Notes under the pieces: model-generated
Told to the model about the DNA's origin: nothing
Databases searched by the model: none
The model's input: only the letters and a program-made list of their open reading frames with translations
Part shown: piece by piece, positions 10,614 through 19,905 of the stretch
How positions within the stretch are numbered: the first letter of the stretch is position 1
Layout of the letters: each line of letters opens with the position of its first letter
NCBI GenBank assembly: GCA_033557465.1
Contig: JAWIIG010000039.1
Location: 2,356,001 to 2,420,000, forward strand
Direction: 5' to 3'
DNA from: Ichthyophis bannanicus
Lineage: Eukaryota; Chordata; Amphibia; Gymnophiona; Ichthyophiidae
Length of the DNA stretch: 64,000 nucleotides
Position numbers and translations under genes: made by a program

Positions 10614-13404
10614 CTGGTCTGCATATAGAGACCATTTGTGTGGAAGCAGAACTTGACTGAATCTGTCTGCCCAAGAGTTTATTTACATTCTGTATGTCTG
10701 GAAGATACACTGCCAGGAGATGAATCTGATGCTTTCTGGTGAGGGCCCATAGTTGCAAAGCTTCGTTGCAAAGCAACAGAGAGCCTGTTCCTCCCTGCTT
10801 GTTCACGTAGAACATGGCTACTTGATTGTCCATATGAATGAGGACTGTCTTGTAGCTGAGCAGGGTGTGGAACACTCGCAGAGCAAGGAAGATTGCTCTG
10901 AGCTCCAAGAGATTGATATGCAGATGAGTCTCCTGTGGAGTCCAGGTACCTTGGGTGGAGAGGTCTTGCAGATGAGCTCCCCAACCCAGTGGAGAAGCAT
11001 CTGTTGTGATAGTTGCCTGGGGTAAGGATTGTTGATATGGGGACCCCAGCAACAGGTTTTGAGTGGTCTGCCACCATTGGAGAGACAAAATAATGTGATT
11101 TGTCGTTGCTATTTTGTCTGACAGGCACCCTGATGCCTGGGTCCACTGAGTGGATAAAGTCCACTGGGCCGCTCTCATATGGAGGCGTGCATAAGGAACC
11201 ACATGCACGGTAAATGCCATGTGGCCTAGCAGTTGTAGCATTTCTCGAGCAGTGAGATGAGGCTTTAGCACTGCTTGAGAAGCTAACTGCACCATGCAAA
11301 GGCAACGGGCCTGGGGAAAATAGGCCCTTGCCTTTCTGGTATCCAGCAAAGCTCCTATGAACTCTAGAGACTGAGTGGGAGTTAGACAGGGTTTTGGGAT
11401 GTTTATGACCAGACCCAAATACTGAAGGATGCGCATTGTGCAAGATAGAGAAGTCCTGGCCTCTGACTCTGAAGGGACTCGAATGAGCCAGTCATCTAAA
11501 TAGGGGAAGACGAATATCCCTAGAGTGCAGAGAAATGTTGCTACTACAGCCATGCATTTCGTGAACACCCTTGGTGCTGAGGCCAGGCCAAAAGGAAGCA
11601 CCCTGTATTGGTAGTGCTTTCCTTGAAAAAGGAACCGAAGGAACTTTCTGTGAGTTGGATGGATGAGAACATGGGTGTACGCATCCTTGAGATCTAGAGA
11701 AGAAAGCCAATCCTGACCCTGAAGGCATGGCAGCAGAGTTCCTAGAGAAATCATCTTGAATTTCTCTTTGAACAGGAATTTGTTCAATTCTCTGAGGTCT
11801 AAGATAGGTCTGTATCCCCCTGTTTTCTTTGGGATAAGGAAACAGGGGGAGTAAAACCATGTACCCTGTTGGTGGATGGGTACTTCTTCTATTGCCCCTT
11901 GGGCAAGAAGCATAGTGACCTCTTGATCTAACAGGTTGATGAGAGAGATCTGAGAATTGAACTGTCTTTCCATTGTGGGAGGGGGCATGCACAGAAAGTG
12001 CAGCTTGTACCCCTCTCTTATAATGGAAAGTGTGCAATGTTCTGCTGTTATCTTCTCCCACCTGGGGGCAAAGTGACATAACCTTCCTGGAATGGTGGAA
12101 GGCTCTGGTCCATTGAGGGCCAGGAAGGCTAAGTTCTCTAGATGAAAGTCAAAGCCTTGTGGAGGCTGAGACTGCTGAGATGGCTTAGCAGTCTTTGCTT
12201 TCCTTTGTTTAGGTGGTTGCTGACTTTTACGGGCAGGCTGACCTGCAGAACGTCCCTGCTGGGAATAAGATGGATAAAACCTTTTCTTTTTTGAAAAGAA
12301 AGGCTTCTTGAAAGATTTCTTTCTGGCAGGATCAGCTGTGCCTTTGGATAGCCTATCCAAAGTGGAGTTGTCAACATCTAATTCACTGGCTTTTTCTTGC
12401 CAATTTTTGCCAAATAGATTCTCACCTGTACAAAGTATATTGCCTAGTTTGTCCTGCACCCAGAGCTCCAAATCAGATGCCTGGAGCCAGGTAATTCTAC
12501 GTGCACCTATGGCAATGGCAGAGGTTCTGCTTATGCACTCAAAACAGTCAAAAGCTGCACGGTTGACAAACTTAGACACATCATGGGCATGTTTGACCAG
12601 TGTGAGAAAATCCTGCCTTCTATCCTCAGGAAGAAGAGGGCTCAAAGCCTCTAAATCACCTGTGACCTCTTTAAGGAACATTTCCATATATAAAATATAG
12701 GAACTGATCCTGGCAGAAAGCATGGAAGCCTGGAAAGTACAACATCCAAAGGCATCCAAAGTTCTACACTCACGTCCTGGAGGATTAGAGGCATGCCTCT
12801 TTGCACTCCTGATCCTTCTTATAGCTGATTCCACTACAAAAGTGTGGTGAGGAAGCTGAGTTTTCTGGAATCCAGGACAAGGAGGGACTCCATACATGGT
12901 ATCCAGTCTGCGAGAGTGAGGAGAGGTGGTGAGAGGTGTCTCCCACATTCTCAACATGAGATTATGTAAAATCTCATGGATAGTTAAGGTAGCTGCCTCC
13001 TTAGGAGCTTTGGGATATTGTAAAATCTCCAACTCCTTAGCTCTGGGCTCTGTCTCAGGAGTCACAGTAATGGACATCCCACGAGCCACCTCCCTGATGA
13101 AATCTTGAAAGGAGATATCTTCTGGAGGAGACATCCTACGTTTAGGAGAGGAAGGCTCCTCTGGGAGAAGTATCCCGGTACCAGCAGAGCTATCAGAATC
13201 CTCAGAGTCTTCCGAGGATTCAAAGTATTGTCTGTCCGGATGCTCTTGAAGAGCCCAATACCCGTACCGACCGAAGTCGGTACCGGGGGTAATCGGTACC
13301 GGTGTATCGGTACCAGAAGCATCGCATGACTGGGTGCCGGCAAAACCGATACCGATGTCGATGTCAATGCTATCGGTACCGGTACCGGTTGAATCGTCTG
13401 ACAC
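10435..13404 (-). CDS. DIRS-1 capsid-RT-RNase H single frame, 989 aa
   Basis: This uninterrupted frame joins the capsid part and pol, which are separate ORFs in many DIRS elements. Residues about 1-75 are Gly/Thr/Asp-rich; about 90-420 are the DIRS capsid-like region (FIREVARGM, FVVESAIRR, WVQDKLGNI). A basic KKSFKKPFFSKKKRF stretch precedes RT at about 480-690, with LDLRELNKF, SLDLKDAYTH, VLPFGLASAPRVFTK and the catalytic YLDD. RNase H lies at about 770-900 (TTDASPLGWGAHL, NLLELRA, HMDNQVA). An upstream frame (13910-13497) with the Cys motif belongs to the same capsid but is separated by a frameshift. The length without stops suggests a fairly young copy. Confidence 0.85.
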   Translation of the reverse strand: MSDDSTGTGTDSIDIDIGIGFAGTQSCDASGTDTPVPITPGTDFGRYGYWALQEHPDRQYFESSEDSEDSDSSAGTGILLPEEPSSPKRRMSPPEDISFQDFIREVARGMSITVTPETEPRAKELEILQYPKAPKEAATLTIHEILHNLMLRMWETPLTTSPHSRRLDTMYGVPPCPGFQKTQLPHHTFVVESAIRRIRSAKRHASNPPGRECRTLDAFGCCTFQASMLSARISSYILYMEMFLKEVTGDLEALSPLLPEDRRQDFLTLVKHAHDVSKFVNRAAFDCFECISRTSAIAIGARRITWLQASDLELWVQDKLGNILCTGENLFGKNWQEKASELDVDNSTLDRLSKGTADPARKKSFKKPFFSKKKRFYPSYSQQGRSAGQPARKSQQPPKQRKAKTAKPSQQSQPPQGFDFHLENLAFLALNGPEPSTIPGRLCHFAPRWEKITAEHCTLSIIREGYKLHFLCMPPPTMERQFNSQISLINLLDQEVTMLLAQGAIEEVPIHQQGTWFYSPCFLIPKKTGGYRPILDLRELNKFLFKEKFKMISLGTLLPCLQGQDWLSSLDLKDAYTHVLIHPTHRKFLRFLFQGKHYQYRVLPFGLASAPRVFTKCMAVVATFLCTLGIFVFPYLDDWLIRVPSESEARTSLSCTMRILQYLGLVINIPKPCLTPTQSLEFIGALLDTRKARAYFPQARCLCMVQLASQAVLKPHLTAREMLQLLGHMAFTVHVVPYARLHMRAAQWTLSTQWTQASGCLSDKIATTNHIILSLQWWQTTQNLLLGSPYQQSLPQATITTDASPLGWGAHLQDLSTQGTWTPQETHLHINLLELRAIFLALRVFHTLLSYKTVLIHMDNQVAMFYVNKQGGTGSLLLCNEALQLWALTRKHQIHLLAVYLPDIQNVNKLLGRQIQSSSASTQMVSICRPGGQDLSNLGNPGHRPLCKSIECQTSPVLFQNSGSGLSGQGCFPSFTGVKTSFLPFHPFP

Positions 13405-13495
13405 GGTTCTGACGGCGTCGATAACGCAAGGAGAGCTGCCAGACTGCGTTCAATAGACAGGAACCTCTGGTCTATCGATGCTGCCGGTACCCCAG
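13178..13495. repeat. Cluster of CGGTACCG-like palindromes in DIRS-1
   Basis: I count seven GGTACC sites in about 320 bases, several within CGGTACCGG, plus near variants such as CCGATACCGATG. Further single sites lie at about 14059 and 14280, in the capsid leader and terminus. The frame through them encodes Gly-Thr and Asp-Ile repeats. No such density occurs in the other DIRS copies here. Confidence 0.7.
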
Positions 13496-13496
13496 A

Positions 13497-13960
13497 TCAT
13501 GGCACCAGTAGTTCTGCCAAGGTCGAGGCCTCGAGAACATCCTGGATCCCCGATAATGCTTTGGAAGCCGAAGCCTCCTGCCGGGGCAACTTTGCCGGTA
13601 TGGAACCCTCAAGGGCAACGCCAGAGACATCTCGATACTTGGAAGGAGATCTACCCTTTGAGGACCGGCTGGACTTATGTTTAGTTACCTGAGATCCATG
13701 GGAGGAAGACGAAGCCCTGGAAGACGTTGATACCACCAAAGCTGCATCGGAGGGAAAAAGGGCACTGAGCTTGGCAGCTCGGTTCTGTCGACCCCTTTTG
13801 GACATCATTGCACAAGCCATGCACTCGGCGATGGAGTGGTCAGGACCTAAACATTTAAGACACCATTCATGGGTGTCGTGACGGAGATGGTATCGCCACA
13901 CTTGGTGCATTTTTTAAAACCCGAGGCAGGTTTCTCCATGGTGGAGGAAATTTTGGGCCT
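13497..13960 (-). pseudogene. DIRS-1 capsid N-terminus with zinc-knuckle-like motif, frameshifted
   Basis: The N-terminus reads KKCTKCGDTISV in one frame and continues as DTHEWCLKCLGPDHSIAEC in another, so an indel lies near 13875. The arrangement CxxC, then CxxCxxxxHxxxxC, matches the start of capsid ORFs in DIRS-3 and DIRS-4 here. The rest is Ser/Arg-rich. A stretch containing repeated GGTACC sites separates it from the long frame at 13404. Confidence 0.7.
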
Positions 13961-14416
13961 AAGGCCCAAAATGGCACGTGCACCTGGAAAGAAAAGTTTG
14001 GAAAAAAGAATAGTATATTTTTTTGTTTTTTCGAAAAAGAAAGAAAGAACCACCGACGGTACCGGTGTAGCGTCGAGGAAGGCAGACGCGACCACAAAAA
14101 AGAAGAATAAGGAAAAATATTTTCTGCGGTGACAGGAACACGACCTGCTGGCTCCGCGGAAAACGAAGAACTGGAGAGAGGCAGTTGGGAAAGGCGGGAA
14201 GGCAGCACGCAGGCGCTGTGGGATGCTCCCAAAAGCTTTCCTATTGGACGCTGGGGAGCGTTCCCGCGCAGGCTCCGTCGGTACCGACGATGCCCATATG
14301 TGAGGACTACATTCCTGCTTGTTCCTGGAGATATCGAAATCCTCTGCATGGGGATCCTCCTCGGATTGCATAGAGCACGCCAGGGCTCAAGCCATGTCCT
14401 GCACAAACTCCAGAAA

Positions 14417-14540
14417 GGAGTTTATTTATTTATTTACATTTTCTTATATACCGCACTATTCGGCATCAGCGCGGTTTACATAGAACATAGAATTAGACAG
14501 GAAAACATGTGCCCGAGTTTACAATTAACCGGATAACAAA
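14417..14540 (-). repeat. L2/SINE 3' tail insertion
   Basis: On the minus strand it reads GTAAACCGCGCTGATGCCGA then ATAGTGCGGTATATAAG and ends in (AAAT)n. This matches the 3' end of the L2 LINE at 48940-48993. It sits inside DIRS-4 capsid sequence. Confidence 0.8.
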
Positions 14541-15511
14541 CTTGACTTCGTTAGGAGACTGCCGCTTCTGAACAGGCAGAGAAGGATCCGAGGGGAGGTC
14601 CTGATGAATCCGAGATTCAGGGGAAGTGTCCCCATCAGACTCCCAGGTCGAAATTTCCAAAGAAGACTCAGAGCGAGGTTGCTCGAGCAGAGCCTGTGCT
14701 GTGTGCTGGGCTCTCAAGGCCAAAGCCTGCCTGGAGCAGGAGGCGCTAGTTCGAGATGATCTCGCACCCATAGAATGGGATGGAGATTGAGACCTCTGTC
14801 GGGATCTCTCACGAGACCCCTGGCTCTTGGGGATTGTCACAGCGGTCTGTGGAGTCATCACAGGAGTCATCCTCGAGATCTCATGGCGTGTGCCAGCAGG
14901 CCCTTGCACCAGCACCTGCTGGGCAGCAAGGAAGGCAGAAACTCTGTGCTCCAGTGCCAGCATTCGGGCCTCCCACTCAGGAGTGGGGCCTTGCAAGGCA
15001 GATGCCGGGGTAACCAGGTCAGGAGTTGAGGAGGAGAGGGGTTCCTCACTGGGACGACCTTCGGGAGACCAGGTGCCATTGCTGGAGGCCTCCATGTCTG
15101 TACGGGATGCCTTTAACAGTTGCTCCTTTTCAGACTCGAGAGACTGCCGAGGGAGACTGAAGGACCGAGTGCAAGAACACTCACGCTTGTCCGGAGCCCC
15201 CAACAGGGTCCTCGAGGCCTTCTTCTTCTGCTCCCTTTCAGGGGACCCTTGCTCAGAGTGACGCTGGGGCAGAAAGTTACTGGGGACATGGGAGCCGCCT
15301 TGCGGAAAATATCATCCAGTTTCTGCTTACAGCTCTGGATGGTCCTGGAGGACATCTTTTTACAAAGGGAGCAGAGTTCCGGGTTATGGTCTGCTCCTAG
15401 ACACCTAAGACAACAATCATGGGTGTCCGTGAGCGACATGTTTTTGGAGCATCTGTCACACTTTTTGAAACCAGAGGCCATGGGGGCAAAAAGAATCCCT
15501 GCAAGGTCCAA
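14493..15511 (-). pseudogene. DIRS-4 capsid-like ORF, two overlapping frames
   Basis: The first frame (15511-15113) opens with a start followed by KKCDRCSKNMSLTDTHDCCLRCLGADHNPELC, written here only as its Cys pattern CxxC-x(13)-CxxCxxxxHxxxxC. It then shifts into a second frame (15203-14493) that is Ser/Arg/Gln-rich. The Cys pattern is shared with DIRS-1 and DIRS-3. A frameshift near 15150 and the inserted L2 tail break it. Confidence 0.65.
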
Positions 15512-15899
15512 AACCTTCAGCTCGGCCAGTGGTTGAAAAGAGTACGAAACGTGCTAAAGACAAACTCACGAAGAAAAAAAGGAAATAAATGAAAAACAGC
15601 AAAGTCTCAGGGCCCGCTGCCGAGGTAGGGGCACTGGGGATAGCAGGAAGACTGGAAAACCGGAATTAGAGAGACAATTATGAGACTTTTTCCAAGGTAC
15701 AGGGACGTGCATCCGAAGGGCTCCGCAGAAAAAGGGAGACTGATCAAAATGGCACCCTTGGACGGGAAGGGGATCACGCATACATGGTGGCATTCCCAAA
15801 GGCTTTCTTTAAAAGCTGGGGAAATGCTCCACACAGGCTCCATCGGTGCAGATCTCACCCATATGTGAGGACTGACTTCCTCCTTGTTCCTGGAGAAGA

Positions 15900-17215
15900 A
15901 TTAAACTGGGAACCCCAAAAGTCAAACTTGGAATGTACAACGCTGCAAAATAAAATTACAAATTAACTTCCTCTTGTAACTAAACAAAATGTAAAGATGT
16001 TAGCAATGCACATTTCCAGAGCTGACATATTCCAGTTAAAAAATTCAAAATAAAGTATTTTTCTATCTTTTGTTGTTTGGGCATTTTATTTTTCAGTAGC
16101 AATTGCTCCAGTAACTTTCTTCTGTTTTTTTTTGTCTTCTGCTAACTCTCCATTGTCTGCTGTCCATTTGTCCTTTCTTCTCTCTCCTAGTTTTTTCCAT
16201 TCTCTCTCTACAACTGCTCAAACATACTGATCTTTCCCCTTTTGATCTTTCCTTCATTTCTTTCTTTATTCCTTTTTCATTCTCTCAAATTTCAATCCTC
16301 CATCCTCAATCCCCACTTACTCTCCTAATACCCAGCCAATCGTAGATTTTTCTTCCCTCCCACACAAAATATCTTTTCCCCCTCTCTATCCTCACTCCCC
16401 CAGCTTCTTTTTTTCTCACACCAGCCCCATCCCCTTCTAGACCTCCCCCAACATCAGCTCCCTTCTAGTTCCAGACCCTCTCAGCATCCGCTCCCTTCAA
16501 GTCCCATTCTCTCCTCCGCATCAGCCCATTTGCAGTCCTAGACCCCAGTCTTCTTCCAAGACCAGCAGCTGTCTCCTCCCATCCATTCCCGTCAGCTCAT
16601 TTATAGCCCTAGCCCTCAGTTTTCTTCCAGGACCAGCAGTTCTCCTCCTTCCTCCCATTTCCAGTCCTAGCTCTCCCATCAGCCGATTTTCAGTCCTAGC
16701 CCCTCCATCAGCCCATTTCTAGTTCTAGCCTATTTCCAGTCCTAGTGCATGAGCCTATTTCCAATCCTAGCCCCCCGTTAGCCCATTACCAGACCTAGCC
16801 CCCCCATCAGCCCATTACCAGTCCTAACCCCCCTTCCGATCAGCCCATTTTCAGTCCTAGCCCCCTGTCCCACCCCCCGAAGAGCCCCGTGCCTGCCTGA
16901 CTGGCTGGCTTCAGAGGGAGCCGGGGAGGCCCAAGACCCAGCACTCCTGCTCACCTTTTCGGAGCCGCGAGAAAGCATTGCATTTTCTTCTTTCCTGTGG
17001 CTCTGTCAAAATTGAGACTGCCAATGCATTGTCAGGAGCATTTCCTGCCTCGTGCAAGACAGGAAATGCCCTCGTTTACCCTCCAGACACTCGATGCGTT
17101 GGCAAGCTTAACTTTAACAGAGCAGCGGGAAAGGAGGAAAATGCCGTGCTTTCTCACAGCTATGCAGAGGTGAGCCAGGGTGCCGGGCTTTGTGCCTCTC
17201 CGTCTCCCTCTGAAG
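15900..17215 (-). mobile_element. Truncated inverted copy of the hAT-like element at 43285-46052
   Basis: The sequence at 15965-16420 is the reverse complement of 45230-45650, for example the run with GTCTGCTGTCCATTTGTCCTTTC. From 16440 to 16870 it contains the same minisatellite read from the other strand (CAGTCCTAGCCCCCCATCAGCCCATTT and variants). The terminal inverted repeats are not seen. The right part (16870-17215) is CpG-containing and does not match the first copy clearly. Confidence 0.75.
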
Positions 17216-19905
17216 CTGGTCAGGCAGGTGGAGGGCCATGTGTGGGCAACATTCCCACACAATGGATCTGACTATGAGGATCACGGTGGCCCAGTTGAGC
17301 TGGATCTTGAAGAGAGTCTTTGCAATGAGCGGCATGGGAGGATGGGCATGGAGAAGGCCTTCCGTCCATGGGATGATTAATGCATCGGCCACCACCTGGC
17401 AGGGGTGCGGCACCCTAGAGTGGGACAGCTGAGCATTGGCCGGGCTGGCAAAGAGATCTATCGCAGGAAGTCTCCAGTGATTGAATAATTGAGGGCTATC
17501 CATGGGTCGAACCACAACTTATGGGGCTGGAGGACCTGGCTCAGTCGGTCCACCAGGATAATGTCTTAGTACACAGCACAGAGGAGCATCCCACTCTCAC
17601 TGGTGAAAGTGCAGAGACGGACCGTTTTCCAGCACAGGAGGGACGACCCTATGACCCCTTGGTTGTTGACACAGATCACCACCACCCGATTGTCTGTCTG
17701 AATCAGACTGTAAGCAATGACTTTCCAATGCCGACCACAGGCCCTGAGTGTGGAGCTTGCCAAAGTGGGCTCTCCAACCCAACTTGGAGGCATCCATGGT
17801 GAGGACCCTGTGAGGGGTCAGGGCCTGGAAGGGCATTTCCTCCAACAAGTTCTGCAGCTCTTTCCACCAGCCGAGGGACTTGGCAAAGAGAAAGGCGACT
17901 GTCACCCTGTCCTGCAAGCACCCCGTCACGTGAGACCACTGGGAGCAGGTGGGCCCACTTGGCCGGATGCATGTGTAGTTGGGCATGGGTTGTGACATGC
18001 ACAGTCGAAGCCATGTGCCCCAAGAGGTGCAACATGAGCTGGGCAGAAGCTGAGTTCCAGCCCTGAACCTCCCTTACAAGGGCTGCTAGGCACCGGGACC
18101 TGTCAAGAGGGAGGAATGCCCTGGCCTGGACCGTGTCTAGCAGCACCCTGATGGACACCAGGCCGTAAGTGGGACTTGGGGTAGTTTATGTTTATAATAT
18201 TTGCTTAACCGCCTGATCAGGAACTTGGACGCCAGCTCGGTGGCCTTGTCCATCATGAGCTTGCCTTAGAGGTTATCTCCCCGGCGGAGGACACTGACCA
18301 ACTTGTCCTGAACCCATTCCTCCAAGTCATGTAGCCAGGCCTGGTGGTGAGCACTAATGCCCAGTGCAGCTACTCTGACCACCAACTTGAAATCATCATA
18401 GGCCGCACAAGTGAACTAGGAGCACTCCTTGACCATCGAGGTCAAGATCCAGAACTGCTGAAGAGGTTCCTCTGACAGCCCAGCCGAGAACCCAGTAAGC
18501 TCTCTCACCAGGTCCCGCAAGTACATGCCCATGTACAGCTGGTAAGCCTGGATCTAGCCTATGAGCATCGAGCCAAGGTGTCCATGGTGTGGGCCTCCCT
18601 GCCCAGGGGCACAGAAAAGCACATCTTCTGGCTCTTGAATCTGCGCATGTCCAACTCCACCAACATGGAGCTATGAGATAGATGCGCTTTCTGGAACCCA
18701 GGGCTCTTGCAGACTTGATATATGGAATCGAACCGCCTGCTCACAATCGGTAGCAAGGCCAGAGATTCCCATATGTGGAAGAGAAGCCATCCAGGATAGG
18801 GGGAACCGGCATTGTGAGTGCCTCCTTTGGAGAAGCCTTGTACTGGAGAATCTCAAGGTCTTCCGCTGCTGGGCGAAGACAGCAGTGAGGCTGTGCTCAA
18901 GAGCCACCATTCTGGCATAGGCATCAAGGACGTTTGGACCGGCACCGACACAGTCGAGGGGTTGTCCTCAACGAGGATGGGCTTGGGAGACTGAGGTTGA
19001 TCTCCCGACACCAATAGCATTTTTTCTCACTGGGGAAGCTTGGACGGCTACTCCTGGCTATTGCCCTTGGCATCACGCAGGGCTCCGAAGCCGGTAACCC
19101 TGGGTCTTACCCACAGTTCCAGCATCATTGCCCAGTGATGCCACAGACTTTCTGGCTCTTTGGAGGATGGCCCTCAGAGGACAATCCCTGGTCCAATGCC
19201 CTGCAACTTTGGGGCTCACAGTGGGCATGGCCATCACATGAGACCGAGGCCACTGCGAGCACTGGCTCTGCAAGAGAGGTTGTGGCTAAAACGGAGATCT
19301 TGCCGAACATGGACTCTTGCTGCTTCTCACAATTCCGCCATCTCTTGCTCGTCATTTGTTGAAAAAGCCCACAGGAGTCGTCATCATGGTCCTCACTGAG
19401 GCACCAAAGGCAGCAGTAATGTGCATCCGTGTGGTTCATCGTGTGCCCACAGCGGTCGCACTGCTTAAACACACTGGCCGAGGACATAGCATGGAAAATG
19501 GCACCTGCAAGGTCAAACTCAAGAGTCCCAGCCAGGGAGGACACAAGAGTTCCTGCAAACCAAGAGAAAAAACCCTGAAGGGAAAAAGGATCTGAGAAAA
19601 ACCCAGCGCCAAGGCAGCAACGGTCCCTGGAGGCGAGAAGGAACCAGTGCACGTACCAGAGAGAGAAAAGAAGAACGAAAGGGAAAAAGAAACAATCAAC
19701 CTTTTCTGGGGTGCAGATGAACGACCAATGGGCTCCATGGAAAAAAGGAGACTGAGGCAAGATGGCATCCTTAGATAGGAAGGCAACCACACATACATGG
19801 TGGATCTTCCAAAGGCTTTCTTTGAAAGCTGAGGTGCGGTTACCGCTCGGGCTCTGTCAATGCCGATGTCACTCATATGTGAGAACTGACTTCCTGCTTG
19901 TTCCC
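17216..19905 (-). mobile_element. DIRS-3, internally deleted
   Basis: The right end (19870-19905) has the DIRS terminus CTCATATGTGAGAACTGACT. The capsid Cys region follows (about 19500-19400), then later capsid sequence to about 18200. RNase H-like sequence (MDASKLGWRAHFG) is at 17850-17600. The RT catalytic region is absent: capsid sequence near 18200 is followed at about 18178 by a piece equivalent to the end of RT (LLDTVQARAFLPLDR). The recombinase is also missing. Many stops mark it as an old copy. Confidence 0.75.
19125..19790 (-). pseudogene. DIRS-3 capsid N-terminal ORF remnant
   Basis: About residue 105 onward reads FKQCDRCGHTMNHTDAHY, then CCLWCLSEDHDDDSC, giving the same CxxC...CxxCxxxxHxxxxC pattern as DIRS-1 and DIRS-4. 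Sequence upstream of that Met is terminal-repeat DNA read through by chance. The frame ends at 19125 and capsid homology continues in other frames to 18200. Confidence 0.6.

Larger units (their letters stand above)
10058..14335 (-). mobile_element. DIRS-1 retrotransposon, truncated in its recombinase
   Basis: DIRS elements encode a capsid-like protein, RT, RNase H and a tyrosine recombinase instead of an integrase, and have inverted termini. Here the order on the minus strand is 5' terminus (about 14335-14245, containing CCCATATGTGAGGACTACAT), capsid zinc-knuckle region, capsid-RT-RNase H frame, and the start of the recombinase, which stops at about 10058. The missing recombinase core and missing 3' inverted repeat make it non-functional. 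A matching DIRS terminus lies at 62680-62790. The 5' end abuts DIRS-4 capsid sequence, suggesting DIRS-1 inserted into DIRS-4. Confidence 0.88.
14338..15900 (-). mobile_element. DIRS-4 fragment (5' terminus and capsid part)
   Basis: The right end (about 15855-15895) carries the DIRS terminal sequence CCCATATGTGAGGACTGACT. Leftward are the capsid N-terminus with its Cys motif and a Ser/Arg-rich region. A small L2-derived piece (14417-14540) interrupts it, and the capsid resumes at 14416-14338 with a segment reading FVQDMA, a stop, and EEDPHAEDFDI. This aligns with FIRDMAKAL...EEEPLAEELDAL of DIRS-2. The rest of the element is missing where DIRS-1 begins. Confidence 0.75.
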
